Numbered from the stretch's first letter, positions 49,285 through 57,937 are shown. The stretch is 64,000 bases of DNA from CALKJU01 sp035326425 (GCA_035326425.1 DAOLFG010000019.1:1-64000); one strand, 5' to 3'. Made by a program: numbers and translations. The notes: generated by a model not told the origin, from the letters alone.

Positions 49285-50616
49285 TCATGGACCCTGCTCG
49301 GGCACGGCCTCCGCCAGCAGATGGCCGGCTTCGCTCCAGCCCTCGGGTCCGTCCGGGTACCAGTGCACCGCCGTGTAGCCGAACTCGACCACGGCACGCC
49401 GGGCAGCGTTCCATGACATCCAGCAGTTGCGGGCGCAGTAGAACACCAGCGGCCTCGCCTTGTCGCCGCCGGTCAGGGCCTCGAGCCGGGAGGCCATCCA
49501 CGCCGCCGTCTCGGGCGGCAGCTCGCCGAGCCCCGAATTGGGCAGCCAGACCGAGCCCGGTATGTCGTCGCGGCGCGGCTCCAGCCACAGCTTGTCGTCG
49601 GGACGGCCCTCCGGCTTGCGCGGCCGCGGCATCACGTCGACCAGCACCGGCTGCCGTTCGGCGACCAGCCGGGCGAGGCCCGTGGCGTCCAGCACCGTGG
49701 CTCCGCGCAGGGTTTTCGGCACCGGGGCGCGGTACTCGCCCATACGGTAGCCGTCCGGCTCCGCGACCTCGGCCGAGGACCACACGCCCACCAGCCGGCC
49801 GCGATTGTCGAGCCGCGGCACGGCGAACTCGTCGAGGATTCGGTCGAAGTCCGGCTGCAGCTCGCGCAGCGCCCCGTTGATCTTGTGCTTCCAGTCCGGC
49901 TCGCCGGTCCGGATGCCCATCGAGATGCGAAAATCGAAACGCAGCCCGGTGCGCGGATCGCTCGGCAGCGGCACCATGGCGAGCGGCACGGCCTGCTGCT
50001 TGGCCCACCAGCCGGCGATCGGCCCCCAGACCAGCGCCACGTCCAGCTCGCCATCGGCGAGATCGGCCATCATCCGCCGGATCGGCTGATCGACGCTGGT
50101 ATCGGTGAGCAGCTGGTAGCTTCGGGCGCGCGCGATGATGCCCAGGCGCTGCACGAGGTCGGCCGGCGGCGAGGTGGCGACCATGCCGATGCGTGCCTCG
50201 GCCGCGCTCGGCGCCGAGAGGTCGTCGAACCGGGCGCCATCGGCCGCGCGATGCACCAGCATCCACGACGACCGGTAGTACGGATTGGTGTTCTGCACCT
50301 GCTCGTCGGCGGCGACGACGCCTATGATGATGTCGCAGCGGCGGGCGCGCAGCGTGTTGCGCACGAACCCCATGCTCTGCGGATGCCAGGTGTAGGCCAC
50401 CGGCACGCCGAGATGCTCGGCCAGCCGCTCGGCGATCCGGTTCTCGAAGCCTTCGCCCTGCCTGTCGGACAAGGGCATGTTGGCGGGATCGGCGCAGACC
50501 CGCAGGTGCTTCGGATCGACCGTCTCGCCGATCGACACGCCCTCGGCTGCCGCGTCGCCCGCCAGCAGCCACGCGACGAGCCCGAGCGCGAGGGTCGCCC
50601 GCCGCCGCGCCGGCAT
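49285..50616 (-). CDS. Fused MoxJ/XoxJ-like binding protein and CXXCW rhodanese-like domain
   Basis: A 443-residue exported protein (signal ATLALGLVAWLLAGDAAA). Residues ~30-260 match the quinoprotein-associated periplasmic binding family (MoxJ/XoxJ): LRVCADPANMPLSDRQGEGFENRIAERLAEHLGV, RRCDIIIGV, ELDVALVWGPIAGWWA. Residues ~290-440 match the PQQ-catabolism CXXCW rhodanese-like protein: VLVDVMPRPRKPEG, IPGSVWLPNSGLG and FYCARNCWMSWNAARR. These are usually two separate genes. Its start overlaps the cytochrome c stop by one base. It is probably a partner in XoxF activation and electron transfer. Confidence 0.86.
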   Translation of the reverse strand: MPARRRATLALGLVAWLLAGDAAAEGVSIGETVDPKHLRVCADPANMPLSDRQGEGFENRIAERLAEHLGVPVAYTWHPQSMGFVRNTLRARRCDIIIGVVAADEQVQNTNPYYRSSWMLVHRAADGARFDDLSAPSAAEARIGMVATSPPADLVQRLGIIARARSYQLLTDTSVDQPIRRMMADLADGELDVALVWGPIAGWWAKQQAVPLAMVPLPSDPRTGLRFDFRISMGIRTGEPDWKHKINGALRELQPDFDRILDEFAVPRLDNRGRLVGVWSSAEVAEPDGYRMGEYRAPVPKTLRGATVLDATGLARLVAERQPVLVDVMPRPRKPEGRPDDKLWLEPRRDDIPGSVWLPNSGLGELPPETAAWMASRLEALTGGDKARPLVFYCARNCWMSWNAARRAVVEFGYTAVHWYPDGPEGWSEAGHLLAEAVPEQGP

Positions 50617-51035
50617 CAGAACCTCTGCGGCCGGCCGCGATCCAGCACGCCGTCCGACCGCGCCTTCAGATAGGCATAGATGTCGTCGATATACATGGCG
50701 ACGTCCTGGACCTCGCCGAACGCCGGCATCACCGACTGCTGGCTGCCCGAGACGTTCTGGCGGCCGTTGATGACCACCTCGTTGAAATCGTCCTGGCTCA
50801 GGGTCTTCAGCGAATCGGTGAGATTGGGGGCATAGGAGCTGCCGAGGCCATCGGGTCCATGGCAGACGTGGCAGGAGGCGTGATAGCGCCGGTAGCCGTT
50901 GTAGGTCCCCTGGTCGACCTTCCCGTCCCGCACCTCGTAGGGCTTGTCCTCCTGGGCCGAGAGTGGTGCCGCGGCGAACAGCGACGCCCCGATGACGAGA
51001 CAAGCGACGCCCAGCCGCCCACCGTTGACCATCAT
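50616..51035 (-). CDS. Cytochrome c of PQQ dehydrogenase type (PedF/XoxG-like)
   Basis: A 139-residue exported monohaem cytochrome c: signal GVACLVIGASLFAAAPLSA, haem motif CHVCH, GPDGLGSSYAPNL and Met ligand region SVMPAFGEVQDVAMYIDDIYAYLKARSDGVLDRGRP. It fits the c-550-like electron acceptors of quinoprotein alcohol dehydrogenases, so it should accept electrons from XoxF. Two consecutive ATGs begin the gene; the upstream GGAGG suits either. Confidence 0.83.
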   Translation of the reverse strand: MMVNGGRLGVACLVIGASLFAAAPLSAQEDKPYEVRDGKVDQGTYNGYRRYHASCHVCHGPDGLGSSYAPNLTDSLKTLSQDDFNEVVINGRQNVSGSQQSVMPAFGEVQDVAMYIDDIYAYLKARSDGVLDRGRPQRF

Positions 51036-51189
51036 CGAGCCTCCCTCGGCATTCGTGCGATCTTTCGAACTGGTCTAGCCAACTGCCCGCCGGGCGTCCA
51101 CCGCCGCCTCGGCATTTCTGAAACACGACGGGCATGCGTGAGCGGTCGGACCGAAACCTGGGCGGATCAGTCTCTCCGAACACGAGGAC

Positions 51190-51207
51190 GGGCGGACGGT
51201 TCCGCCC
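51190..51207 (+). promoter_or_regulatory. Hairpin in leader of exported protein gene
   Basis: GGGCGGA-CGGT-TCCGCCC (51190-51207) is a perfect 7-bp stem 22 bases upstream of the ATG at 51230, in the 194-base divergent gap with the cytochrome gene. It may affect translation or be an operator. Confidence 0.3.
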
Positions 51208-51229
51208 GCGGCGAACGGAATGCGGAAAG

Positions 51230-51610
51230 ATGGCCAAGGGCATGCTCATCGCTGCGGCGATGCTGGCGGGCACGGGCGCGATGACGCCGGCCGCCGTGAC
51301 CACCGCGGCTCCGGTCCAGACGATCGTGACGCCGGTGGCGGCGTTCGCCGGCGATGTCGGCGACCGGCATGTGGTCGGCTACTACCTGGCAGAGGCCGGT
51401 GCGTGCGCCGTCACCATGATGCTGGCCTACCCGGCCGGCGACGATGCCCCGGCCGCCGGCGCCTCGCGCTTGAGCATGACCCTGCAGCCGCAGGCTTCGG
51501 CGGCGCTCGACGACGGGCAGGGCGAGCGTCTCGCCGTGACCTGCGGCGCCGGTGCCCGGCACCTCGTCGTCGACCGTCGGCCGGGCGCCGGCCGGATGGC
51601 CAGCCGCTGA
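51230..51610 (+). CDS. Small exported hypothetical protein
   Basis: A 126-residue protein with signal MAKGMLIAAAMLAGTGAMTPAA. The mature part (DRHVVGYYLAEAGACAVTMMLAYPAGDDAPAAGASRLSMTLQPQASAALDDGQGERLAVTCGAGARHLVVD) is beta-rich with two cysteines. I do not recognise a named family. It is divergent from the cytochrome/MoxJ operon and convergent, six bases away, with the aminotransferase. Confidence 0.65.
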   Translation: MAKGMLIAAAMLAGTGAMTPAAVTTAAPVQTIVTPVAAFAGDVGDRHVVGYYLAEAGACAVTMMLAYPAGDDAPAAGASRLSMTLQPQASAALDDGQGERLAVTCGAGARHLVVDRRPGAGRMASR

Positions 51611-51616
51611 GCCAGG

Positions 51617-52447
51617 CTACTCGTTGTCGGCGGCCAGCAGGGCCGCCAGTCTTTCCGTCAGCGGCCCGGGCGCCGGCAGGCTGCGCCCCGACAGGGTGCG
51701 GATCGGCCGGATGCCGGCGAGGCTGCTGGTGACGAACGCCTCCGCCGCTGCCTGCAATGCCTCCCCGGGCAGCGGCGAGGCGGTCACGGCGGTGCCAGCT
51801 GCCGGGCCGATCGCCAGCAGTCTCCGCCGCGTGACGCCGGGCAGGGCGCCGTCCTCCACGGGCGGCGTCCTCGCCTGGCCGTCGATGACCAGGAACAGGT
51901 TGGCCGCCGAGGCGCAGGCCAGGCGGCCGGCCGTGCAGCGCAGGATCGCCTCGTCGCCGCCGGCGGCCCGCGCCTCGCGCAGCGCCAGCACCTGATCGAG
52001 ATAGGCCAGCGTCTTCAGCCGGCTGGTCGGCGAATGCTCGTTGCGGCGCACGCTCTCGACCAGCACCGCATCAGCCGGCGGGCGGGGCGGCGGCAACGGG
52101 AACGCCGCGATCATCAAGGTGGGACTGGCCGGCTCCGGCGGCAGCAGCCCGCGTGGCCCGGGGCCGCGGGTGAGCGTGAGCCGCAGGGCTGCGCCGGCCC
52201 GGTCCAGCCCGTTGGCCGCCAGAGTAGCCGCCAGGGCATCGCCCAGCGCCGCATCGTCCAGCGGCACCCGCAGGCCGAGCACCGAGGCGCCCTGGCGGAG
52301 CCGTGCCAGATGGGCTGCCAGCCTGCGCACCTGGCCGGCCTCGGCGCGCATGGTCTCGAACAGGCCGTCGGCCAGCAGCAGGCCGCGATCGGCCGGATCG
52401 ATCGCGGCCTCGCCCTCGGCGATCCAGCGTCCATCGAACCACAGCAC
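51617..52447 (-). CDS. Class IV aminotransferase (probable aminodeoxychorismate lyase)
   Basis: A 276-residue fold-type IV PLP enzyme: DRGLLLADGLFETMRAEAG, the PLP Lys in SRLKTLAYLDQVLALREARAAGGDEAILRC, ASAANLFLVIDG, LPGVTRRRLL and VTSSLAGIRPIRTL. The family includes D-alanine and branched-chain transaminases and PabC. pabA and pabB lie 1-2 kb away on the same strand, so a PabC role (release of pABA from aminodeoxychorismate) is most likely but not certain. Confidence 0.78.
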   Translation of the reverse strand: MLWFDGRWIAEGEAAIDPADRGLLLADGLFETMRAEAGQVRRLAAHLARLRQGASVLGLRVPLDDAALGDALAATLAANGLDRAGAALRLTLTRGPGPRGLLPPEPASPTLMIAAFPLPPPRPPADAVLVESVRRNEHSPTSRLKTLAYLDQVLALREARAAGGDEAILRCTAGRLACASAANLFLVIDGQARTPPVEDGALPGVTRRRLLAIGPAAGTAVTASPLPGEALQAAAEAFVTSSLAGIRPIRTLSGRSLPAPGPLTERLAALLAADNE

Positions 52448-52506
52448 GGGCCGCGCCTACCCTGCCCTCGGGACGATGCGTCCCGATCCGCGCGGCCGTC
52501 GCCGCC

Positions 52507-53253
52507 TCAGCCGAAGAACTCCACCGTCGCGGTCCCGATGTCGTACATGGCACCGGTGATCTTCACGGCGCCCTGGCTCTCGAGCCCGCTCAGCACCGGG
52601 CTCCGCTCGCGGATCAAGTCGAGCGTCAGCTCGACATGCTTCCTCGCCACCGCATCGACGAAGGCCGGGTTGCCGGCCGAGCGATCGCCCGGGAACGTGG
52701 TCGCCTCGACGGCGGGCCGGATCTTGGCGAGGAGGGCCGTCAGGTTGCCGAGCTCGGCGCCGGCGATGGCGCCCGCGACGGCGCCGCAGGCGGTGTGTCC
52801 CATCACCAGCACGACCTTGGCACCGGCCAGCTTGCAGGCGAACTCCATGCCGCCGATCACGTCCTCGTCGGCGACGCAGCCGGCGATGCGCGAGTTGAAG
52901 GTGTCACCGATGCCGAGATCGAGGATCACCTCGGCCGGAGCACGCGAATCGATGCAGCTCAGGATGACGGCGGCCGGATATTGCCCCGACGCGCTGGCCT
53001 GCTGCTCGGCGAGATAGTCGCGGCTGCGGCGCTCGCCCGAGCGGAAGAGCCGGTTGCCTTCCTTCATGTGGGCGATGATCTCGGTGGGCGACATGGCATC
53101 GCGCTGCTCCCGGCTCAGCGCCGCGGCGCGTGCCACACCGACCGACAGGCCCGGAGCCAGCAGGGCTGGCACGGCCAGCAGGCTGGAGGCGGCGAGCAGG
53201 CGGCGGCGCCGGATGCCGCGGGTCTCGTGGTGGGGGCTTCCGCACTCGCACAT
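52507..53253 (-). CDS. Exported beta-class carbonic anhydrase
   Basis: A 248-residue zinc enzyme. Ligands are visible in ILSCIDSRAPAEVILDLGIGDTFNSRIAG (Cys, Asp-Arg pair) and MGHTACGAVAGAI (His, Cys). The N-terminus MCECGSPHHETRGIRRRRLLAASSLLAVPALLAPG is a probable Tat signal with an odd Cys/His cluster before the arginines. Periplasmic hydration of CO2 would be expected, which is relevant to a cell releasing CO2 from C1 oxidation. It lies between pabC-like and pabA genes but is probably unrelated to them. Confidence 0.85.
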   Translation of the reverse strand: MCECGSPHHETRGIRRRRLLAASSLLAVPALLAPGLSVGVARAAALSREQRDAMSPTEIIAHMKEGNRLFRSGERRSRDYLAEQQASASGQYPAAVILSCIDSRAPAEVILDLGIGDTFNSRIAGCVADEDVIGGMEFACKLAGAKVVLVMGHTACGAVAGAIAGAELGNLTALLAKIRPAVEATTFPGDRSAGNPAFVDAVARKHVELTLDLIRERSPVLSGLESQGAVKITGAMYDIGTATVEFFG

Positions 53254-53335
53254 TCGGCAATTCCTTCAATGGAGGAGCGAGACGGAATAAGGGCCGCGAC
53301 CTTGTTACAGTCAAATGAACTCGTCGGCTCTGAAA

Positions 53336-53929
53336 TCAACTGGAGGGTGGGCCGCCGCGTGCCGCAGCAGTGGAGAGGAAGTTGCGGAGCATCGCATAGC
53401 CGCCCTCGGTGAGCACGGCTTCGGGGTGGAACTGCACGCCCTCGACCGGGTGCTGGCGATGCCGCAGCCCCATGATCTCGCCGTCCGGGCTGCGGGCGCT
53501 GACCTCGAGCTCGGCCGGCAGCTCCTCGTCGAGCACGATCAGCGAGTGGTAGCGGGTGACGGTGAGCGGAGAGGGCTGGCCATGGAACACGCCGCGGCCG
53601 TCATGGGTCACGGCCGAGGTCTTGCCGTGCATCGGCCGCCTCGCCCGGCCGACCCTGCCGCCGTAGGCTGCGCCGATGCACTGGTGGCCGAGGCAGACGC
53701 CCAGGATCGGCACCGATGGCCCGAAACGCTCGATCACCCGCATCGAGATGCCAGCCTCGAGCGGCCCGCAGGGTCCGGGCGACAGGATGATGTGCGACGG
53801 TGCCAGGTCGGCGATGTCGGCCAGGCCCACGGCATCGTTGCGCAGCACCAGCCGCTGGTGTCCCAGCTCGGCGACGTAGCGGGCGAGGTTCCAGACGAAG
53901 CTGTCGTAGTTGTCGATCAGCAGGATCAT
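53336..53929 (-). CDS. pabA: Aminodeoxychorismate synthase glutaminase subunit
   Basis: A 197-residue class I glutamine amidotransferase: ILLIDNYDSFVWNLARYVAELG, oxyanion ILSPGPCGP, nucleophile in ILGVCLGHQCIGAAYGG, VTRYHSLIV and the His-Glu of VQFHPEAVLTEGG. The family includes both PabA and TrpG. Overlap (ATGA) with a gene carrying PabB motifs supports PabA. Confidence 0.87.
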   Translation of the reverse strand: MILLIDNYDSFVWNLARYVAELGHQRLVLRNDAVGLADIADLAPSHIILSPGPCGPLEAGISMRVIERFGPSVPILGVCLGHQCIGAAYGGRVGRARRPMHGKTSAVTHDGRGVFHGQPSPLTVTRYHSLIVLDEELPAELEVSARSPDGEIMGLRHRQHPVEGVQFHPEAVLTEGGYAMLRNFLSTAAARGGPPSS

Positions 53930-55463
53930 CCGCCCAGCGCCTGCATCAGCGCCCTCGCCTTATCCAGGCTTTCTTCATACTCCGCTGCCGGATCGCTGTC
54001 CGCCACGATGCCGCCGCCGGCCTGGAAGGTCGCGATGTCGCCCTTGATAGCGAAGGTGCGGATGGTGATGGCGCTGTCCATCGCCCCGTCGAAGCCGAGC
54101 CAGGCCAGCGCCCCGCAATAAGGCCCGCGCCGCGTCGGCTCCAGTTCGGCGATGATCTCGATGGCACGGATTTTCGGCGCCCCGGTGATCGAGCCGCCGG
54201 GGAAGGTGGCGCGCAGCAGATCGACAGCATCGGCCCCCTGGCGCAGCTCGCCGGTCACGGTCGAGACCAGGTGATGCACCGTGGCGAAGCTGTGCAGCGC
54301 GCAGATCTCGGGCGTCAGCACGCTGTGCTCGCGGCAGACCCGGGAGAGGTCGTTGCGCAGCAGGTCGACGATCATCACNNNNNNNNNNNNNNNNNNNNNN
54401 NNNNNNNNNNNNNNNNNNNNNNNNNNNNNNNNNNNNNNNNNNNNNNNNNNNNNNNNNNNNNNNNNNNNNNNNNNNNNNTGTGCTCGCGGCAGACCCGGGA
54501 GAGGTCGTTGCGCAGCAGGTCGACGATCATCACGTTCTCGGCGCGGTCCTTCTCGCTGGCCAGCAGCTCGGCGGCGGCCCGGGCATCCGCTGCCGGATCG
54601 GCATGCCGTCGCCGGGTGCCCTTGATCGGCCGGGTCTCGACCCCGCCCCGGTCGAGGCGCAGGAACCGCTCGGGCGAGGCCGAGGCGATCACCGTGTCGC
54701 CGAAATCCATGAACGCCGCGAACGGCGCCGGATTGCGGCGACGCAGGCGGCGATAGAGGTCGAAGGGCGACAGCCCCTCGGGGAGGCGGGCGGTGAAGCG
54801 CTGCGAGACGTTGGCCTGGAAGATGTCGCCGGCCAGGATGTAGTCGACGACCCGCCGCACCATCGCCTCGTAGCCGGCCGGGCCGAAGCCGCTCGAGATC
54901 GGCTCGGCCACCAGCGCCGATGGCTCCGCCAGCTCCGGGGCTCCCTCGAGCAGCCCGGCCAGCCGGTCGAGCCGGGCGCGGCGGCGATGCATGCGCGGCT
55001 CGGGCGAGGTCTCCGGCAGCCCGCTCGACATCGCCCAGGCCCGCCGCTCGACGAGGTCGAACGCCGCCACCGTGTCGTAGAGGCCGAGCACCAGGTCGGG
55101 AAAGCGCAGGTCGTCGGCCTCGGGTGCCGGCAGGCGCTCAAGATGGTGACAGAGGTCGTAGCCGAGATAGCCGACCGCACCGGTCTGGAACGGCGGCAGC
55201 GCCGGATCGGTCTCGATCGGCGAGGCGCGCAAGAGGCGTTGCAGCACCGCGAACGGATCGCCGGTGAGGCTGCGCTCGCCCAGCCTGATGCGGCCGTCCT
55301 TGCTGGTCAGCACCAGGAACGGATCGGCCGCGACATAGGACCATCGGCCGAGCAGCGGATCGACGCGTGCGCTGTCGAGCAGCACGGGGTTCGGCAGGTG
55401 GCGCAGCGCGGCGAACGCCCGCACCGGGTCGACGAAACCGATCTCCTGCGCCAGCACGCGCAT
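53926..55463 (-). CDS. pabB: Aminodeoxychorismate synthase component I, interrupted only by an assembly gap
   Basis: N-terminal part from MRVLAQEIGFVDPVRAFAAL, with the chorismate-binding domain GDIFQANVSQRFTARLPEG, ASASPERFLRL and PIKGTRRRH (the ADCS Lys motif). The C-terminal part has LLRNDLSRVCREHSVL, HLVSTVTGELRQG, FPGGSITGAPKIRAIEII, YCGALAW and AGGGIVADSDPAAEYEES. The 100 N at 54379-54478 fall inside. Both flanks repeat the same 55 bases, so removing one copy and the N (155 bases) rejoins the frame exactly and gives about 460 residues, the normal length. It overlaps both pabA and the upstream regulator gene. Confidence 0.86.
54324..54533. other. Assembly gap flanked by an identical 55-base overlap
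   Basis: Bases 54324-54378 and 54479-54533 are identical, and 54379-54478 are N. The two contig ends overlap and should have been merged; 55 is a common assembler k-mer size. There is no biological insertion here. Confidence 0.92.
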
Positions 55464-56248
55464 CAGGCGGCCAGCCCGCGCAACATCTCGGCGGTCGCGG
55501 TGTCCGCCGGGAAGAAGGTCTCGAGCGCCAGCTCGGAGAGCGTCACGTCGACCGGCGTGCCGAACACCGTGGTGGTGCCGAGCAGGGAGAGGACGCCGGA
55601 GCGGGTCGCCAGCCGCAGCGGCACGGCGATGTCGCCATGATCGGCCGGGGGCGAGGACGACACGCCGCCCGGATAGCTCACCAGCTCCGCCAGGAGCGCG
55701 ATCAGCGTGTCATCGGCGGTCAGCTCGATCTGCCGCCGCAGCCGCGCCAGCAGATGGGCCCGCCATTCGGCGAGGTTCAGGATCCGCGGTGCCAGCCCAT
55801 CCGGGTGCAGGCTCAGCCGCAACACGTTCACGGGTGGCTGCAGCAGCACCCGCGCGGCGCCGGCCAGCAGCGGCGGCACCGCCCGGTTGGCCGAGACCAG
55901 CTGCCAGTGCCGGTCGACGGCGATCGCGGGGTGCGGCTCGTGCCCGGCCAGGATCAGCTCGACCGCGCGCCGCGCCGGTCGCATGGCGTCGTCGTCCAGC
56001 GGCCGCTCCGCAAACCTCGGCGCGAAGCCCGCCGCCACCAGCAGCACGTTGCGGTCGCGCAAGGGCACCTCCAGCCGCTCGGCCAGATGCAGCAGCATCT
56101 CCCGGCTCGGCTGGGCGCGGCCGGTCTCGACGAAGCTGAGATGGCGCGTGGAGATGCCGGCCTCGCTGGCGAGGTCGAGCTGGCTCATGCGCCGACGCTG
56201 CCGCCATTGCCGCAGATGCTCGCCCACCGGTCTGGCCGCTGCCGTCAT
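55463..56248 (-). CDS. XRE-family regulator with MmyB-like ligand domain
   Basis: A 261-residue protein. The N-terminal helix-turn-helix (LRQWRQRRRMSQLDLASEAGISTRHLSFVETGRAQPSREMLLHLAERLEVPLRDRNVLLVAAGF) is followed by an MmyB-like PAS-type domain (AVDRHWQLVSANRAVPPLLAG, LRLSLHPDGLAPRI). Its stop overlaps the pabB start by one base, so it is the first gene of the pab operon by position. It may be a fortuitous neighbour or a regulator of that operon; ligands of this family are probably fatty or hydrophobic molecules. Confidence 0.83.
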   Translation of the reverse strand: MTAAARPVGEHLRQWRQRRRMSQLDLASEAGISTRHLSFVETGRAQPSREMLLHLAERLEVPLRDRNVLLVAAGFAPRFAERPLDDDAMRPARRAVELILAGHEPHPAIAVDRHWQLVSANRAVPPLLAGAARVLLQPPVNVLRLSLHPDGLAPRILNLAEWRAHLLARLRRQIELTADDTLIALLAELVSYPGGVSSSPPADHGDIAVPLRLATRSGVLSLLGTTTVFGTPVDVTLSELALETFFPADTATAEMLRGLAA

Positions 56249-56354
56249 GGCCGCAAGCTAGCACGCCGCCGGCCGCCGCTCCATGACCTCCGAGGTAATC
56301 GACCGGCCCCGGCACGAACGCCACATTGGGCTGCGACACACGAGGGAGAGACCG

Positions 56355-56732
56355 ATGGACGAGCTGAACCGCCTGGTCGACCGCTACATCGCCGCCTGGA
56401 ACGAGCCCGATCCCGCACGCCGGCACCAGCTGGTGGCCGAGACCTATGTCGAGGAGGCGAGCTACGTCGATCCGCTGGCGCAGGCCGAGGGCCATGCCGC
56501 CATCGAGGCGATGATCCAGGCCGTGCAGGCGCAGTTCCCCGACCACCTGTTCCGGCGGCGCGGCGGTGTCGACGGCCACAACGGCCGCGTCCGCTTCGCC
56601 TGGGAGCTGGCGGGGCCGGACGGCGAGACCAAGGTGGCCGGCATCGACTTCGGCATGGTCGCCGCCGACGGCCGCTTCCAGGCGCTGACCGGCTTCATCG
56701 ACGGCGCCCCGCCCGGCCGTCTCGCAGCATAG
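56355..56732 (+). CDS. SnoaL-like / NTF2-fold protein
   Basis: A 125-residue protein: MDELNRLVDRYIAAWNEPDPARRHQLVAETYVEEASYVDPLAQAEGHAAIEAMIQAVQAQFPDHLFRRRGGVDGHNGRVRFAWEL. This is the typical SnoaL/NTF2-like order. It is divergent from the XRE-family gene, whose relatives commonly control such neighbours. The ligand is unknown. The ATG at 56355 follows GGGAGAG. Confidence 0.8.
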   Translation: MDELNRLVDRYIAAWNEPDPARRHQLVAETYVEEASYVDPLAQAEGHAAIEAMIQAVQAQFPDHLFRRRGGVDGHNGRVRFAWELAGPDGETKVAGIDFGMVAADGRFQALTGFIDGAPPGRLAA

Positions 56733-56740
56733 CATCGCAG

Positions 56741-56770
56741 CAGCCCGCGGCCCGACGCGGCCGCGGGCTG
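56741..56770. terminator. Strong hairpin between SnoaL-like gene and folP
   Basis: CAGCCCGCGGCC (56741-56752), loop CGACGC, GGCCGCGGGCTG (56759-56770): a perfect 12-bp stem eight bases after the SnoaL-like stop, upstream of the convergent folP stop. There is no T-tract. Confidence 0.55.
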
Positions 56771-56881
56771 TAGAGCACGTGGCTTCTCCGTTCGGTGGGA
56801 GACACGCCTCGCTGACCCGGCCCGCCGAACGGCTGCGCGTGCCATCACATCGGCGAGATATGTTCATTGAGCGGGCTTTGA

Positions 56882-57937
56882 TCAATTTTCGGGCGATTCG
56901 GCCAGCGTCCGCCAGGCCCGGACCATCTGCCGGGTCGCGGCGACGTCGTGGACGCGCAGCAGCGTGGCACCACGGTCCAGCGCCCATTGCGCCGCCGCCA
57001 GGGAAGCCGGCAGGCGGTCGGCCGGGGCGTGCCCGCGATGGAGCCACGCTGCCCAGCCCTTGCGCGACACCCCGACGAGCACCGGCGGGCCGAGGCCGTG
57101 CAGCAGCGCCAGCTCGCGCAGGATCTCCAGGTTGTGCGGCTCGTGCTTGGCGAAGCACAGGCCCGGGTCGAGGACGATCCGCTCTCTCGGCACGCCCGCC
57201 GCCACGGCCGCCTCGATCCGCCGGGCAAGCTCCTCGCAGACCTCGAGGATGGCGCTGCGATAGTCGGGTGCCTTGTTCATCGTCGCCGGCACGCCGCGCA
57301 TGTGCATCAGCACCACCCGGGCACCGGCCCGCGCAGCTTCGGCCGCGGCTGCCGGCGCCTCCGGATCGTGCGTCAGCCCGCTGACGTCGTTGACCATGCC
57401 GGCCCCGGCCTCGATCGCCGCGCGCATGACCTCGGCCTTGCGAGTGTCGATCGACACCGTCACGCCGGCCCCGGCCAGCCTTTCGACGACCGGCAGAACC
57501 CTGGCCAGCTCCACCTCGGCGGGCACTTCCGCCGCTCCGGGCCGGGTGGACTCGCCGCCGACGTCGACGATGTCGGCGCCGTCTGCCGCCATCGCCAGCC
57601 CGCGCGTCACCGCCGCCGCGGTATCGGCATCGGCGCCGCCGTCGGAGAAGCTGTCCGGCGTGACGTTGAGGATGCCCATGATGCGCGGCCGATCGAACGG
57701 CGCCGGCCGCCGTCGGGCCAACGCCGCCGCCATGTCCGCGGGCAGATCGGCCAGCGGGCGTAACTTTCGCGACGATACCATCGAACCATCCCAGGCGAGC
57801 CGCTCGACGGCGGTGAAGGCGATCGGCCCGCCGGCCAGCGGCAGCGCCTCGCCCCGCTCGACCAGCAGCACCGCCTCCGGCCCGCCGACAAGGCCGGTGG
57901 GCCGCCAATGCAACCGATAGCCGGGGCTTGCGACCAT
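56882..57937 (-). CDS. folP: Dihydropteroate synthase (canonical)
   Basis: A 351-residue DHPS with all canonical motifs: RIMGILNVTPDSFSDGG, VDVGGESTRPGAAEVPAEVE, VSIDTRKAEVM, MVNDVSGLTHD, VLMHMRG, IVLDPGLCFAKHEPHN, VGVSRKGW and LLRVHDVAAT. It joins pABA to the pterin pyrophosphate. About 80 extra N-terminal residues precede the barrel, as in several alphaproteobacteria. It is distinct from the divergent copy at 20613, so this one most likely serves folate. Confidence 0.9.
   Translation of the reverse strand: MVASPGYRLHWRPTGLVGGPEAVLLVERGEALPLAGGPIAFTAVERLAWDGSMVSSRKLRPLADLPADMAAALARRRPAPFDRPRIMGILNVTPDSFSDGGADADTAAAVTRGLAMAADGADIVDVGGESTRPGAAEVPAEVELARVLPVVERLAGAGVTVSIDTRKAEVMRAAIEAGAGMVNDVSGLTHDPEAPAAAAEAARAGARVVLMHMRGVPATMNKAPDYRSAILEVCEELARRIEAAVAAGVPRERIVLDPGLCFAKHEPHNLEILRELALLHGLGPPVLVGVSRKGWAAWLHRGHAPADRLPASLAAAQWALDRGATLLRVHDVAATRQMVRAWRTLAESPEN

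Noticed and set aside
54379..54478. Run of N as a possible unresolved mobile insertion in pabB
   Set aside because: Identical 55-base flanks and exact frame restoration show an unmerged contig overlap.
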